Assembly: GCA_030015575.1 (NCBI GenBank)
Contig: JASDDO010000016.1
Coordinates: 108,023,241 to 108,087,240 of the forward strand
Length of the DNA stretch: 64,000 bases
Direction: 5' to 3'
Origin: Agapanthus africanus
Lineage: Eukaryota > Streptophyta > Magnoliopsida > Asparagales > Amaryllidaceae
The notes under the pieces were generated by a model, which saw nothing but the letters and a program-made list of their open reading frames with translations, ran no database searches and was not told where the DNA came from. The position numbers were made by a program, and so were the translations under genes. This document shows positions 1 to 11,098 of this stretch, piece after piece (the first letter of the stretch is position 1; each line of letters begins with the position of its first letter).

Positions 1-333
1 TGAACGTAGTGAAATTGATATAATCGAAGGAACCTGATAGCTTTTTAAAAGGAGTGGTTAATGCTCCGCAATTAAAAATTCTGCTCTTTTTAAAATAACC
101 GAGTGGTTTCTTTTAAATTTGTTCCAACGATTTAACTTTGGATTGTTTTCTTTGCATTAATATAATGCGTCCCATCATTTATCCTATCATTGCAGAAAAT
201 AACGAAAATACAACGTCCGCTTATGCCATCTGCATTCGCCACTGGGTCCCGTCATTCACCCGTTAGGTTACTTAATTAACGACAAAGCGGGGGCTGGGCT
301 ACCGCGGATGCAAAACATAAGCAACGCCCACTA
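1..333 (-). other. Leader (5' UTR) fragment of Angela element B
   Basis: This stretch closely matches positions 6961-7290, the untranslated leader of element A (both have the TGAACGTAGTGAAATT-like start and the GTTAGGTTACTTAA block). It is therefore the leader of a second, closely related minus-strand copy, element B, whose coding region lies left of the window. It is interrupted at 334-338 by the insertion of A and resumes at 10108. No open reading frame of interest is seen. Confidence 0.85.
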
Positions 334-338
334 GATAT
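334..338. repeat. Target-site duplication of element A, left copy (GATAT)
   Basis: The five bases before the LTR terminus at 339 are GATAT and are repeated exactly at 10103-10107 after the other LTR. This proves that 339-10102 is one insertion. Confidence 0.95.
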
Positions 339-2233
339 TGTAAGTCAATCTACAACACCCCACGACTTGTGGGGAGGCGGAAATATGAAAAACGATCTTA
401 TTTCTTGCTTAAACATCGACTAACCGCACGAATCGAAGCTAAAAAATAACTAACATGAAACATAGAAGTTCTATACTACTATGTTTAGGGATTATACCTA
501 ACGAATTGTGTCCTTCGTCGTTGCGAACTCCACCTCCTCCTCGGCCTTCTCGAAGTAGTAGACGATCCACCCGAGAGCTTTACTCCAAGCTTAGCCTCTA
601 AACTTGAGGCAACTAAACTTCTTTAAGTGCTAATCAAAGAAGCTAGGTGATATAGAGTTAGGGTTATGGTTTAATTATTCTAACTAATTCTTGTACTCAA
701 CACATGAGAGGGGAGGATTAGGGTTTGAAGAGGGAGAGCTTGAGGAGAGAGAAGATGAACATAATAATGAAGTGAGAATAATGAGTTATGATAATATATA
801 TCAAGCATTTCTTTTTATCAAGAAAAGGAAATAAATCAATTTAACAACCATGCTTGATAATATCTAGTGATGATTCAACTCCATGAGTCATTAAGCATTT
901 ATGATGCATTAATGACATGGATGAATCATCCATATGACTCACTAATCACATTCATTGCATATGCCACCTAAACCCCCTTAGTCACCACCTTCTAGAGGCT
1001 TCTCGCGCAATTACGAGAACGCCCCTCCTTTCCGCAAAAATACGGAAAAACTTTAGACTGTATAAATCCAATAACCGGATACCGGTAACTGGCTTAAACC
1101 AAAGCCGACTGGTAAAAACTGTCCGAAAGTCGTACGTGCGTAAACACACGTATGCGTCCGAACCCTTGTCGTAAAACCATACGACCTCTATATCGTTTCG
1201 CCCGGAGTAGGGAAACTCTCTGTGTGGGACTCTAGAGACTCGACTACTACGCTGGCAGTGGGTTTAACCACAGACCGCAAGCGGCACTAGCTGTACGTAA
1301 CGGTCCCAAGGTAGATGTCGATAAGAAGGCCGATGAGGAAACCCATCCGAACTCCTACTGAGTCTGATGTGACAATCTCCATACAGTCCGGTCCATTCGT
1401 CCAAGACTATCGCATATCGGGCCTAGGGGGGCGGCAAGCATCAGTCCCCTAATAGCGGTATAAGTCGTGTCGGAGGGAAGCCCATTACACCATGAGAAAC
1501 TACTGGAACCTACCAGCAAATCTAGCTTGCCCTGGCCAGGGACTTTGCGTAATGGCTCTCTGACACAGCGCGATATCAACCCCCAATTCCGGGAGAGACG
1601 AATCCTGTCTAACTGCCACTGCCTCCAAGTGCTCGGGACTGCACCCAACTGCTACCTGTTTGCATGACTCCTTTGAGCCGTGGTAGGGTAGCAATCTAAG
1701 AACAGTGGGACACACTCGAGGCGAAGTAGCAGTGTCAAGTCGGCGGACTATGCTGTACTCATGTCACCTGGGAACTGTTCACTGACGACTGGTATAAAAC
1801 CAACCAACAGTTCCCTGTGAGTCCTGTCCGGTGTACCCGTAACCTAACGAGCACCTGTATACTATCTCCAGTACGACGTACTGACGGCTGTGGGACAGAC
1901 CATCTCCCCAACTGGGATGAGAAGCGTACACACTAGTCTACTCCGGAGTATCGATGCCCTGTCTCGATAATCCAACGACTAGGGACCTGAATAAGGATGT
2001 GCTTGTAGACTACCCAGCCACCACTAGTGTGACTGTCATCACAACGCTGATAGTCAAGCAAGATCCTAAGAGCTCTATCAATACGTATACTCACATATTA
2101 AGATAGAAAAACCAGGTAGCATACTACCATGTTTAGCAAGACTGTTATATACATGTGAATATCCCAAGCTTCCATTATGTAATATACAAACTAGTATGAT
2201 ACAATAATGGCCCCTAGGGCAAATACACTAACA
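339..2233 (-). repeat. Element A 3' LTR
   Basis: Same length as the LTR at 8208-10102 and near-identical to it by eye, with a few percent scattered substitutions. Its element-wise start (TGTTAG, complement of CTAACA at 2228-2233) abuts the polypurine tract. It contains the LTR core shared by all Angela copies here, including the palindrome CCCTGGCCAGGG at 1530-1541. Confidence 0.95.
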
Positions 2234-2252
2234 ATCTCCCACTTGCACTAGG
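2234..2252 (-). other. Element A polypurine tract
   Basis: Read on the minus strand this is a purine-rich run ending GTGCAAGTGGGAGAT directly before the LTR TGTTAG. This is the plus-strand priming site typical of Angela-type copia elements. Confidence 0.9.
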
Positions 2253-3869
2253 GCCATGTACTGGCATATCGAAGACCGATGATCTCGAGTAGCCTCTCGA
2301 ACTGAATCTGAGGTAGGGCCTTCGTGAATGGATCAGCAATGTTCTCTTCAGAAGCAACTCTCCGAACCTCGATCTCCTGACGATCAATGATCTCCCTGAT
2401 CAGGTGATACCGCCTTAAGACGTGTCTGGATTTCTGATGGGACCTTGGTTCCTTCGCGCTATAGCTCCATTGTTGTCGCAATACAGAGGTATTGGATCAA
2501 CTATGGTAGGAACCACCTGAAGTTCTGTTAGGAACTTCTTCATCCAGACTGCTTCTTTTGCGGCATCGCAAGCAGCTATATACTCCGCTTCCATCGTTGA
2601 GTCAGCAACAGTGTCCTGCTTGGAGCTCTTCCAGCACACCGCCCCTCCATTGAGGGTAAAGACATAACCCGACATGGACTTGGAATCGTCCTTAACACGC
2701 TGGAATTCGGAATCAGCAAAGGCCTCCAACCTGAGGTCTTTTCCGCCGTAAACCAAGAACATCTCCTTAGTCCTTCTCAGGTACTTGAGAATGTTCTTTA
2801 CTGCTATTCAGTGCTTCTCCCCTGGGTCTGACTGATACCGGCTTACCACGCTTAGTGCGTAAGCTACATCTGGTCTGGTGCACAACATCGCATACATTAT
2901 AGAGCCTACCGCAGAAGCGTAGGGTATAATAGACATGCGTTCCCTTTCCAAATCAGTCTTGGGAGACATCTCTTTGGAGAAGGTGATTCCGTGACAAGCC
3001 GGTAGATTACCGCACTTAGAATCTTCCATACTGAATCTTTTCAGTACAGTGTCGATATACCTGGACTGCAAAAGTCCCAACATCCTCTTGGATCTATCAC
3101 GATAGATCCGGATCCCCAGAATTTAAGAGGCATCATCCAGGTCTTTCATGGAGAACCTGTGTGACAAGAATCCTTTTACAGATTGTAGCATAGGAATGTC
3201 ATTTCCTATTAATAGAATGCCATCCACGTACAAGACGAGGAATACAACACTTCTGGCTACAACTTTACTATATATGCACGGTTCATCTGAATTTTTGACA
3301 AAGTCATATTCTTTGACTGTCTCATCAAAACAGATGTTCCAACTCCGTGATGCCTGCTTTAGTCCATAAATGGACTTAAGAAGCTTGCATACTTTCCCGC
3401 TGCTCCCACTCTGATTGAAACCCTCTGGCTGATCCATATAGACGCACTCTTCTAAATTTCCATTCAGAAAAGCCGTTTTTACGTCCATCTGCCAGATTTC
3501 GTAATCATGGAAGGCAGCAATAGCAAGAAGGACCCGAATGGATTTGAGCATAGCCACTGGAGAAAAAGTTTCGTCATAGTCCAAACCAGGTCTTTTACGA
3601 AAACCCTTTGCAACAAGTCTAGCCTTATAGGTTTCCACCTGTCCATCTACACCAATCTTTTCTTGAAGATCCATTTGCATCCTATGGGTTTTACGCCATT
3701 TGGAGCAAAGTCCAAAGTCCATACTTTGTTGGTGTACATGGACTCCATTTCGCTCCGCATTGCATCTAGCCATCGTACCGAGTCGCCACTCTGGATGGCC
3801 TGCTGGAAGTCAGTAGGTTCATCATCATCTATGATGCAGTCCTCTCTATCCCCATCTATGAGAAAACCG
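2248..3869 (-). pseudogene. Element A reverse transcriptase-RNase H region, broken
   Basis: Translations show the copia RT signature (MDVKTAFLNGNLEECVYM, SIYGLKQASRSWN) and the RNase H signatures (MEAEYIAA, YCDNNGA), ending ASTWP-stop at 2248. It is inactivated by a frameshift near 3650 (FKKR-LV-stop), a stop at 3123-3125 after MKDLDDAS, a stop at 2808-2810 replacing a tryptophan, and a frameshift near 2455 after DNNGAIA. The catalytic YVDD box reads YVDG (LYVDGILLIGND), so even a reading-frame-corrected enzyme would lack the second catalytic aspartate. Element C at 20652-22538 is the intact comparison. Confidence 0.9.
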
Positions 3870-4885
3870 TAGTATCTCTCAGGCGGATGAGACGGCCGAC
3901 TACTTCTGCGGAGGGGTGCGGGAATGTCCTGTTCTTCTTGAACTACCGGTTCTACCAAACTTTCAGTATTAGTTTGTGGTTCTGGAATTTCTTCCAGTTC
4001 TATTTCGCTCCCACTTGATTCCTTTTCTAAAAACTGATGTTCTAGAAAATAGGCATTACGAGAAACAAATACCTTTTGTTCCTCTGCGTAATAGAATAGA
4101 TATCCCCTGGAGTTCTTTGGATATCCCACAAACTTACATTTTACTGATCGTGCCTCGAGCTTGTCCACATGCTGCTTTTTAGGAAAAGCTGGACATCCCC
4201 AAATCTTTATATACTGTAGATGGGGTTTCTTTCCGCTCCACATTTGATATGGAGTGGTAGGCACAGTCTTGGTAGGTACCATGTTCAAAAGATATGCCGC
4301 TGATTCTAGCGCATAACCCCAGAAAGATCGCGGTAACTCAGCATTACTCATCATGAATCGTACCATATCTAATAGGGTTCGATTCCGTCTCTCCGATACA
4401 CCGTTATGCTGTGGAGTGTATGGAGGAGTAAGCTGAGAGAGAATTCCTTTCTCTTTTAGGTAACCTAGGAACTCGGCACTCAAGTATTCACCACCTCGAT
4501 CAGATCTAAGTGTCTTGATACTTTTGCCGGTTTAGTTTTCTACTTCATTCTTATACTCTTGGAATTTCTCAAAAGCCTCGGATTTATGTTTCATCAGATA
4601 AATGAATCCGTATCTTGAGTAATCATCCGTGAAAGTAATGAAATAGGAAAAACCACCTCTTGCATGTGTAGACATTGGACCACATACATCGCTGTGTATG
4701 AGTCCTAAGAGCTCGCTCGCTCTTACTCCTTGTCCAGTAAATGGAGTCTTTGTCATCTTTCCTTTGAGACAAGATTAACAAGTGTCATAAGTTTGATATT
4801 CGAACGAGTCCAAATATCATTCTCTATGCAACTTAGTCAACCTTCTCTCATTGATGTGACCCAGTCTACAATGCCATAAGAAAGC
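3870..4885 (-). pseudogene. Element A integrase region, broken
   Basis: The N-terminal zinc-binding HHCC region begins with HCRLGHINERR near 4873. The catalytic core HSDVCGP..RSDRGGEY..GVSERRNR (DD35E) and a serine/proline-rich C-terminal tail before the RT follow. Nonsense codons at 4817-4819 (TGA), 4775-4777 (TAA, between the two zinc cysteines) and 4532-4534 (TAA) interrupt it; the reading frame itself is kept through to about 3650. It cleaves and joins cDNA ends in active relatives; this copy cannot be made full length. Confidence 0.88.
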
Positions 4886-6184
4886 TTTATTTAAATCTGG
4901 AGACTTTCTTTTTAGTGTGTTCTGGACATTGAAAATTTGGAGTTGGTTTAAAACATATATACCGTTATTTAGTGTACCGGACCCAATCAAACCATGATTA
5001 AGGTGGATGTTAACAACATCTCTTACAAACGTGAAATCATAACCTTTATTTGATAACAAAGAAACTGATATGATATTACACGTTAAGCTTGGTACAAAAA
5101 AACAGTTATGTAAAACCAAAATGTGTCCACTCATCAATCCTAGGTGATAATCCCCGACGGACGCAGCTACCACGCTAGCTCCGTTAGCAACCTTTAGGGT
5201 CATATCACCTTCCTTCAGCACTCTACGGTTTCTCAGTGCCTGCAATGAATTGCAAATATGAGATCCTGATCCGGTATCCAATATCCAGGAAGTAGAGTTG
5301 ATCGACAGACAATTCTCAATTACAAACACACCTGAAGTCGAAGCCACAGCTTGCTCCGGTTCCTGGTTCTTGGCGTTCCACGCCTTGCAATCCTTCTTCC
5401 AGTGCCCTTTCCTGTGACAATGGAAGCACTCATCCTGGCCAACTACCGGTACCGCAAACTTTTTCTTTCCCTTCACTCCCACCTTACTTACACCTCCTCT
5501 AGGTCTGGGGGCGGCCTTCTTCTTCCTTCCTTTGGCCCTAGCCTTGGACCCGGAAGAAGATGCACCGCTAACAAACATAGCGGGTGTTTCCCTTGCTTTC
5601 TGCAAGGTGCCCTCTGCACTCCTTAACAAGTTCAGGAGTTCCGAAAGTTCAACTTCTTTTCTTTGAATGTTGAAGTTCAGGATAAACTGGGCGTAGGTGG
5701 AAGGAAGGGACTAGAGAATAAGGTCTGTATAGAGCTCATTATCCAAAGTCGTCCCAAGGTCTGCGAGCTCTTCTATATAGCCGATCATCTTTAGGACATG
5801 TTCTCCTACCGATGACCCGACAGCCAACCTCGCTCGAAATAAGTTCTTAGAGGTCTCGTATCTTGCTATACGAGATTGCTCTCCTTAAAGTTCCTTTGTA
5901 TGGAGAAATATGGCATCAAGTTCCATATCCTCGTGCCTCCTCTGATGTTCATTGTTTATCGAGGCAAGCACGATGCACTTGGCTTCCGCGCAATCTAAAT
6001 CCCAGGTTTTGCGGATTTCCTTATCCGCATTACTGGATTTGGGACCAGGGACAGCAGGTGCCGTAGCGGTGAGGACGTACCCCAATTTGTCATAGGTCAA
6101 AGCCATTTTGACATTCCGCAGCCAATCTTTATAGTTTGGCCCTGTCAGTATATTTTTCTCTAAAAGTAACTTAAGTCCAGTCAT
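4886..6184 (-). pseudogene. Element A gag-protease region, broken
   Basis: Translation starts at the ATG at 6182-6184 (MTGLKLLLEK), which aligns with the gag start of element C. A UBN2-type gag domain is followed by a basic linker, one CCHC zinc knuckle (CFHCHRKGHWKKDC, 5387-5428) and the aspartic protease motif LDTGSGSH near 5278. Stops at 5885-5887 (TAA for a tyrosine) and 5711-5713 (TAG) truncate it. Gag would form the virus-like particle, and the knuckle would bind RNA. Confidence 0.9.
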
Positions 6185-6195
6185 TTTCAGGGTCG

Positions 6196-6222
6196 CTGCA
6201 ATTAGGAGAGAGAGAGGAAAAC
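6196..6222 (-). promoter_or_regulatory. Candidate 3' splice site before gag, element A
   Basis: On the minus strand a CT-rich tract is followed by CTAATTGCAG then CGACC, eleven bases before the gag ATG. It looks like a plant 3' splice site (branch-like CTAAT, polypyrimidine tract, GCAG). The same arrangement occurs in C, F and G. A matching GTATAA donor lies in the 5' LTR at 8361-8366. Confidence 0.5.
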
Positions 6223-6694
6223 TCTTTAGCAAGATACTCTTGCAAGTTTAGATTGGTTTTTAGTTTATCCAAACTGGATGGCTCCCACTGTTTCTCGAAT
6301 CCTTCCTCAAACCATAAAAGAAGAATTAGCCAGGACAATTCTCACTGTACAATTCTTGCTGAACCGTTCGGCCAGGCTAGTATCGATACTTCGAGGGAGG
6401 TTTTCCAACGCTTTCGCCAAGTTCCTTAATTAAATAACCTCTTTTCTCTGGGGGCGTAACCCCGCTGACACCTTTCTTGACACCTACTTGGTTTATAGTA
6501 TTGATCGTTAAGTGACGAATATCCTGATAAGTAGCATATACTCACAGTAGGATCGGGATCCAAATATCATCGTATGATAATGTTGAAGGAATGCTACCAA
6601 CATTCATCAAACTCCAAATGGTATGCATCTCTTTGCAAATTTCAGTTTCTTTAGAAATTCCCGATATAAGTTTTTGCCCCATGCTCTTATGACC

Positions 6695-6888
6695 TTGGCG
6701 TTAGCTCAAAATGTCATAAGTCACATGTCAAGTTCTACCCATCATTATCTTGTCAATTTGAACCCATCCGTATATATCCTTGACGTTCGGCTAAAATAAT
6801 AATACGACTGTCCCAAACTAACTCATCTATCTATGCAACAAATGAATATCCAGTAGCTACCAAACACTATGCCTTGGCGTTAGGTCAA
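6695..6888 (-). repeat. Leader hairpin triplet, element A
   Basis: Three related short units on the minus strand (6695-6709, 6780-6794, 6874-6888), about 85 and 94 nt apart, occupy the same place as the TTGACCTTCGTCAA hairpins of element C. Here pairing is weaker (mismatched in the middle unit and in the 6874 unit). Confidence 0.6.
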
Positions 6889-7924
6889 AATACATAGCTT
6901 GAATACTACTGAATACCCAGATGAAATGACGGAGGGCTACGAATGGTTTTGGCGAAACCGTGAACGTAGTGAACTTGATATAACCGAATGAACCTGATAG
7001 CTTTTAAAAGGAGTGGTTAAAGCTCTGAATTTAAAAATATCTGTTTTAAAATTAACCGGGTGGTTTCTTTTAAATTGTTCCAACGATTAAAACTTTGGTT
7101 TATTTTCTTTGCATTATAGATAATGCGTCCCATCATTAACCTATCATTGCAGAGAACAACGAAAATATGACGTCCTCTTATGCCATCCGCATTCGCCACT
7201 GGGTCCCGTCATTACCCGTTAGGTTACTTAACTAACGACAGAGCGGGGACTGGGCTAGCGCGGGTGTAAAACATAAGTGACGTCTAAAATAGCTATCATA
7301 TATATAGATATTTTACATTCGTCTGACGCAATGATATTCATTCCAGATCACAGATGAACTTAATTGGATTTGCAAGCAATCCGTGTTTGTTTTGAGCCTG
7401 CAACAAAAGACGGATTACACAGTTGTGATGAATAGCCATTACCCCACCCAAGACCCCTACGGGTGCGGCAAACTACCCGCCCGGCAGTTTGTGCACCCCA
7501 CCTTGGGTCTGTCCTAGGAGCAAAAACAGTAAAATGAAATAATACAACGGTGGCTACAACCGCAACCTGGCTGTGCCCCGCAAAATAATATTACAAAAAA
7601 TTACATTTACATCAAATGAATTAAATAATAACCCATCACATAACTCCGGCTATACATCACAACAGTCCAACACAGTTCATACGCACAAACAGATAAAATC
7701 CATTACAGAAATGTGCAACCCCCTGCCAACCGACATACTAGCAGTTAGGGGAGGTTTACGAACACATTATACAAACACAGATATAATCCAACAAGCAAAT
7801 ACTGTATAATTTCGATCGATTAAACACTTTTAATTTTTCTCCAATACTTCTCTGTAAATCTGAAACCTGAGCAAAAATTAAAAAATTCCAGAAAATACCA
7901 AATATCCCATAGAACCAACACAGG

Positions 7925-8027
7925 AAAATTGGGTTCCTGAATCGCCAACTCGGCGGCGGAATCGCGGCGGATCGGTGGGATCCGCCGCGGTTCCGCGGCG
8001 CTTTAGGCGATTCAGGGGCCCAATTTT
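7925..8027 (-). other. Long GC-rich stem-loop downstream of PBS, element A
   Basis: Nested inverted repeats: AAAATTGGG (7925-7933) with CCCAATTTT (8019-8027); CCTGAATCGCC (7936-7946) with GGCGATTCAGG (8006-8016); GCGGAA with TTCCGC; and CGCGGCGGATC (7963-7973) with GATCCGCCGCG (7979-7989). Nearly the whole 103 nt folds on itself. It is equivalent in position to structures in B, C, F, G and H. Possible roles are RNA packaging or dimerisation (inference). Confidence 0.75.
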
Positions 8028-8194
8028 CTTGGGTGTTCTACTACTGTCTTTTCAAGCTTTCTGAACATCCCTGAAAAATTTTTGGACTTCATTTAAAAAT
8101 CGACAGAAACTCATGATTTCGGGCTTTTCCGGTTTCTTTTTTTCCGTTCGAAATTCATACAAATTTGCAAGTAAGTTATTTATTGTTTAGCGAG

Positions 8195-8206
8195 GCTCTA
8201 ATACCA
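8195..8206 (-). other. Element A primer-binding site (tRNA-iMet)
   Basis: The complement reads TGGTATTAGAGC, one base off the TGGTATCAGAGC that pairs with the 3' end of initiator tRNA-Met, and lies one base inside the 5' LTR terminus at 8208. Confidence 0.9.
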
Positions 8207-8207
8207 C

Positions 8208-10102
8208 TGTAAGTCGATGTACAACACCCCACGACTTGCGGGGAGGCGGAAATATGAAAAACGATCTTGTTTCTTGCTTAAACATCGACTAACCGCACGA
8301 ATCGAAGCTAAACGATAACTAACATGAAACATAGAAGTTCTATACTACTATGTTTAGGGATTATACCTAACGAATCGTGTCCTTCGTCTTTGCGAACTCC
8401 ACCTCCTCCTCGGCCTTCTCGAAGTAGTAGACGATCCACCCGAGAGATTTACTCCAAGCTTAGCCTCTAAACTTGAGGCAACTAAACTTCTTTAAGTGCT
8501 AATCAAAGAAGCTAGGTGATATAGAGTGAGGGTTATGGTTTAATTAGTCTAACTAATCCTTGTACTCAACACATGAGAGGAGAGGATTAGGGTTTGAAGA
8601 GGGAGAGCTTGAGAAAAGAGAAGATGAACAAAATAATGAAGTGAGAATAATGAGTTATGATAATATATATCAAGCATTTCTTTTTATCAAGAAAAGAAAA
8701 TAAATCAATTTAACAACCATGCTTGATAATATCTAGTGATGATTCAACTCCATGAGTCATTAAGCATTTATGATGCATTAATGACATGGATGAATCATCC
8801 ATATGACTCACTAATCACATTCATTGTATATGCCACCTAAACCCCCTTAGTCACCACCTTCTAGAAGCTTCTCGCGCAATTACGAGAACGGCCCTCCGTT
8901 CCGCAAAAATACGGAAAAACTTTAGACTGTATAAATCCAATAAACGGATACCAGTAACAGGCTTAAACCAAAGCCGACTGGTAAAAACTGTCCGAAAGTC
9001 GTACGTGCGTAAACACACGTATGCATCCGAACCCTTGTCGTAAAACCATACGACCTCTATATCGTTTCGCCCGGAGTAGGGAAACTCTCTGTGTGGGACT
9101 CTAGAGACTCGACTACTACGCTGGCAGTGGGTTTAACCATAGACCGCAAGCGGCACTAGCTGTACGTAACGGTCCCCAGGTAGATGTCGATAAGAAGGCC
9201 GATGAGGAAACCCATCCGAACTCCTACTGAGTCTGATGTGACAATCTCCATACAGTCCGGTCCGTTCTTCCAAGACTATCGCATATCGGGCCTAAGGGGG
9301 CAGCAAGCGTCAGTCCCCTAATAGCGGTATAAGTCGTGTCGGAGGGAAGCCCATTACACCCTGAGAAACTACTGGAACCTACCAGCAAATCTCGCTTGCC
9401 CTGGCCAGGGACTTTGCGTAATGGCTCTCTGACACAGCGCGATATCAACCCCCAATACCGGGAGAGACGAATCCTGTCTAACTGCCACTGCCTCCAAGTG
9501 CTCGGGACTGCACCCAACTGCTACCTGTTTGCACGACTCCTTTGAGCCGTGGTAGGGTAGCAATCTAAGAACAGTGGGACACACTCGAGGCGAAGTAGCA
9601 GTGTCAAGTCGGCGGACTATGCTGTGCTCATGTCACCTGGGAACTGTTCACTGACGACTGGTATAAAACCAACCAACAGTTCCCTGTGAGTCCTGTCCGG
9701 TGTACCCGTAACCTAACGAGCACCTGTATACTATCTCCAGTACGACGTACTGACGGCTGTGGGACAGACCATCTCCCCAACTGGGATGAGAAGCGTACAC
9801 ACTAGTCTACTCCGGAGTATCGATGCCCTGTCTCGATAATGCAACGACTAGTGACCTGAATAAGGATGTGCTTGTAGACTACCCAGCCCCCACTAGTGTG
9901 ACTGCCATCACAACGCTGGTAGTCAAGCAAGATCCTAAGAGCTCTATCAATACGTATACTCATATATTAAGATAGAAAAACTAAGTAGCATACTACCATG
10001 TTTAGCAAGACTGTTATATACATGTGAATATCCCAAGCTTCCATTAAGTAATATACAAACTAGTATGATACAATAATGGCCCCTAGGGCATATACACTAA
10101 CA
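8208..10102 (-). repeat. Element A 5' LTR (promoter LTR)
   Basis: 1895 bp, flanked on the right by target duplication GATAT (10103-10107) and on the left by the primer site. It would carry promoter, transcription start and poly(A) signals. On the minus strand it holds a splice-donor-like TTAG/GTATAATCC (8361-8370) about 155 nt before its end, and the palindrome CCCTGGCCAGGG at 9399-9410. Confidence 0.95.
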
Positions 10103-10107
10103 GATAT
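10103..10107. repeat. Target-site duplication of element A, right copy (GATAT)
   Basis: Exact repeat of 334-338. Confidence 0.95.
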
Positions 10108-11085
10108 CATATATATATATTGTACATTCGTCAGACGCAATAATAGGCATTCCAGATCACAGATGAACATATTGGATATACTAGGAATCCGCGTTTCGTT
10201 TGAGCCTGCCACAAAAGACGGATTACACGGTCGTGATGAATAGCCAAACCACACACTAGACCCCTACGGGTGCGGCAAACTACCCGCTTAGTACCAGAAG
10301 TGAAACAGTCTCCCTCAACGATGTGAGTATGCCATTAAACACTTCAAAGTACCCGGTAGTTTGTGCACCCCATCTTGGGTCTATCCTAGGAACAAAAAAC
10401 AGTAAATGAAATAATACAACGGTGGCTGCAACATCAATCCGGATGTGCCCCGCAAAAGAATATTACAACATATTACAATTTACATCGAATGAAAGATAAA
10501 AACTCTCATCTCACATCCCCGGCTATTCATCCACGACGATCCAATTAAGTTCATATCCACATACCAAGAGACCATTACATAAATGTGCAACCCCCAACTA
10601 ACCGACATACTAGCAATTATGGTAGGTTTACGAACACATCAAAAACACAATTAGCAAATAACTTAAAATTTCGATTGACAAACTTTTTCCGTGTCTACCC
10701 CAAATGCAAGCCAGCACTGAAATAACCTGGGCAAAAACAAAATTTACTGGAAAACAAAACACCTAAAATTAAGAGTTACTGTGTAAATACGAGTCAACTC
10801 GGAGTTGACTCGGCCGTGGATCCGCGGCGGATTGCACCAATCCGCCGCGCTTCCGCGGCGGATTGCACCAATCCGCCGCGCTTCCGCGGTCGTCTAACCG
10901 AGTTAGCACCTCGTATTTCTCCAGTATTCTTAGAATTCCCTGATGTGAATTTTCTTACCTCTGAAATAATTTTTTCGACGGGTTTAAAATCGACAGAAAC
11001 TTGAGGGGTTCGAGATTAAGTTTTCGTGTTTTTCCGACGGTCGAAGTTCTAATTAGTTGCTAACAAGCTAGTAAAGGTTTAGTAG
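10108..11085 (-). other. Element B leader, continued
   Basis: Continues the leader that broke off at 333; for example the CATTCGTCAGACGCAATAAT stretch matches 7317-7336 of element A. It ends at the primer site of B. No coding potential is recognised. It holds a duplicated GC-rich hairpin (10785-10918). Confidence 0.85.
10785..10918 (-). other. Duplicated GC-rich hairpin in element B leader
   Basis: Two tandem 31 bp units each form a perfect 12 bp stem with a 3-base loop: CGCGGCGGATTG/CAATCCGCCGCG at 10823-10834 with 10838-10849, and 10854-10865 with 10869-10880. A closing stem AAATACGAG (10785-10793) with CTCGTATTT (10910-10918) encloses both. It is the homologue of the structure at 7925-8027 in A. 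Confidence 0.75.
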
Positions 11086-11097
11086 GCTCTGATACCA
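11086..11097 (-). other. Element B primer-binding site (tRNA-iMet)
   Basis: GCTCTGATACCA, the exact complement of TGGTATCAGAGC, one base inside the LTR terminus at 11099. Confidence 0.95.
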
Positions 11098-11098
11098 C

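Larger units (their letters stand above)
6185..8194 (-). other. Element A untranslated leader (about 2 kb)
   Basis: Region between the gag ATG and the primer site. It has no long reading frame but is conserved in layout with the leaders of C, F, G and H: a structured GC-rich stem-loop near the primer site (7925-8027), a block of ACCCCTACGGGTGCGGC type, a triplet of small hairpins (6695-6888), a GCGTAACCCCGC block, and a pyrimidine tract plus AG just before gag. The leader is long for a translated RNA and holds many upstream ATGs. Confidence 0.85.
339..10102 (-). mobile_element. Element A: complete Ty1/copia (Angela-type) retrotransposon, minus strand
   Basis: A 9764 bp element with two LTRs of exactly 1895 bp, perfect GATAT target duplications, a tRNA-iMet primer site beside the right-hand LTR and a polypurine tract beside the left-hand LTR, so transcription runs right to left. 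The LTR start TGTTAG..TGCCCTAG and the polypurine tract resemble the Angela/BARE lineage (established knowledge of that lineage). The internal region encodes gag, protease, integrase, reverse transcriptase and RNase H in copia order, but with seven nonsense codons and two frameshifts, so it is not autonomous. It sits inside the leader of element B, a member of the same family. Confidence 0.95.
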
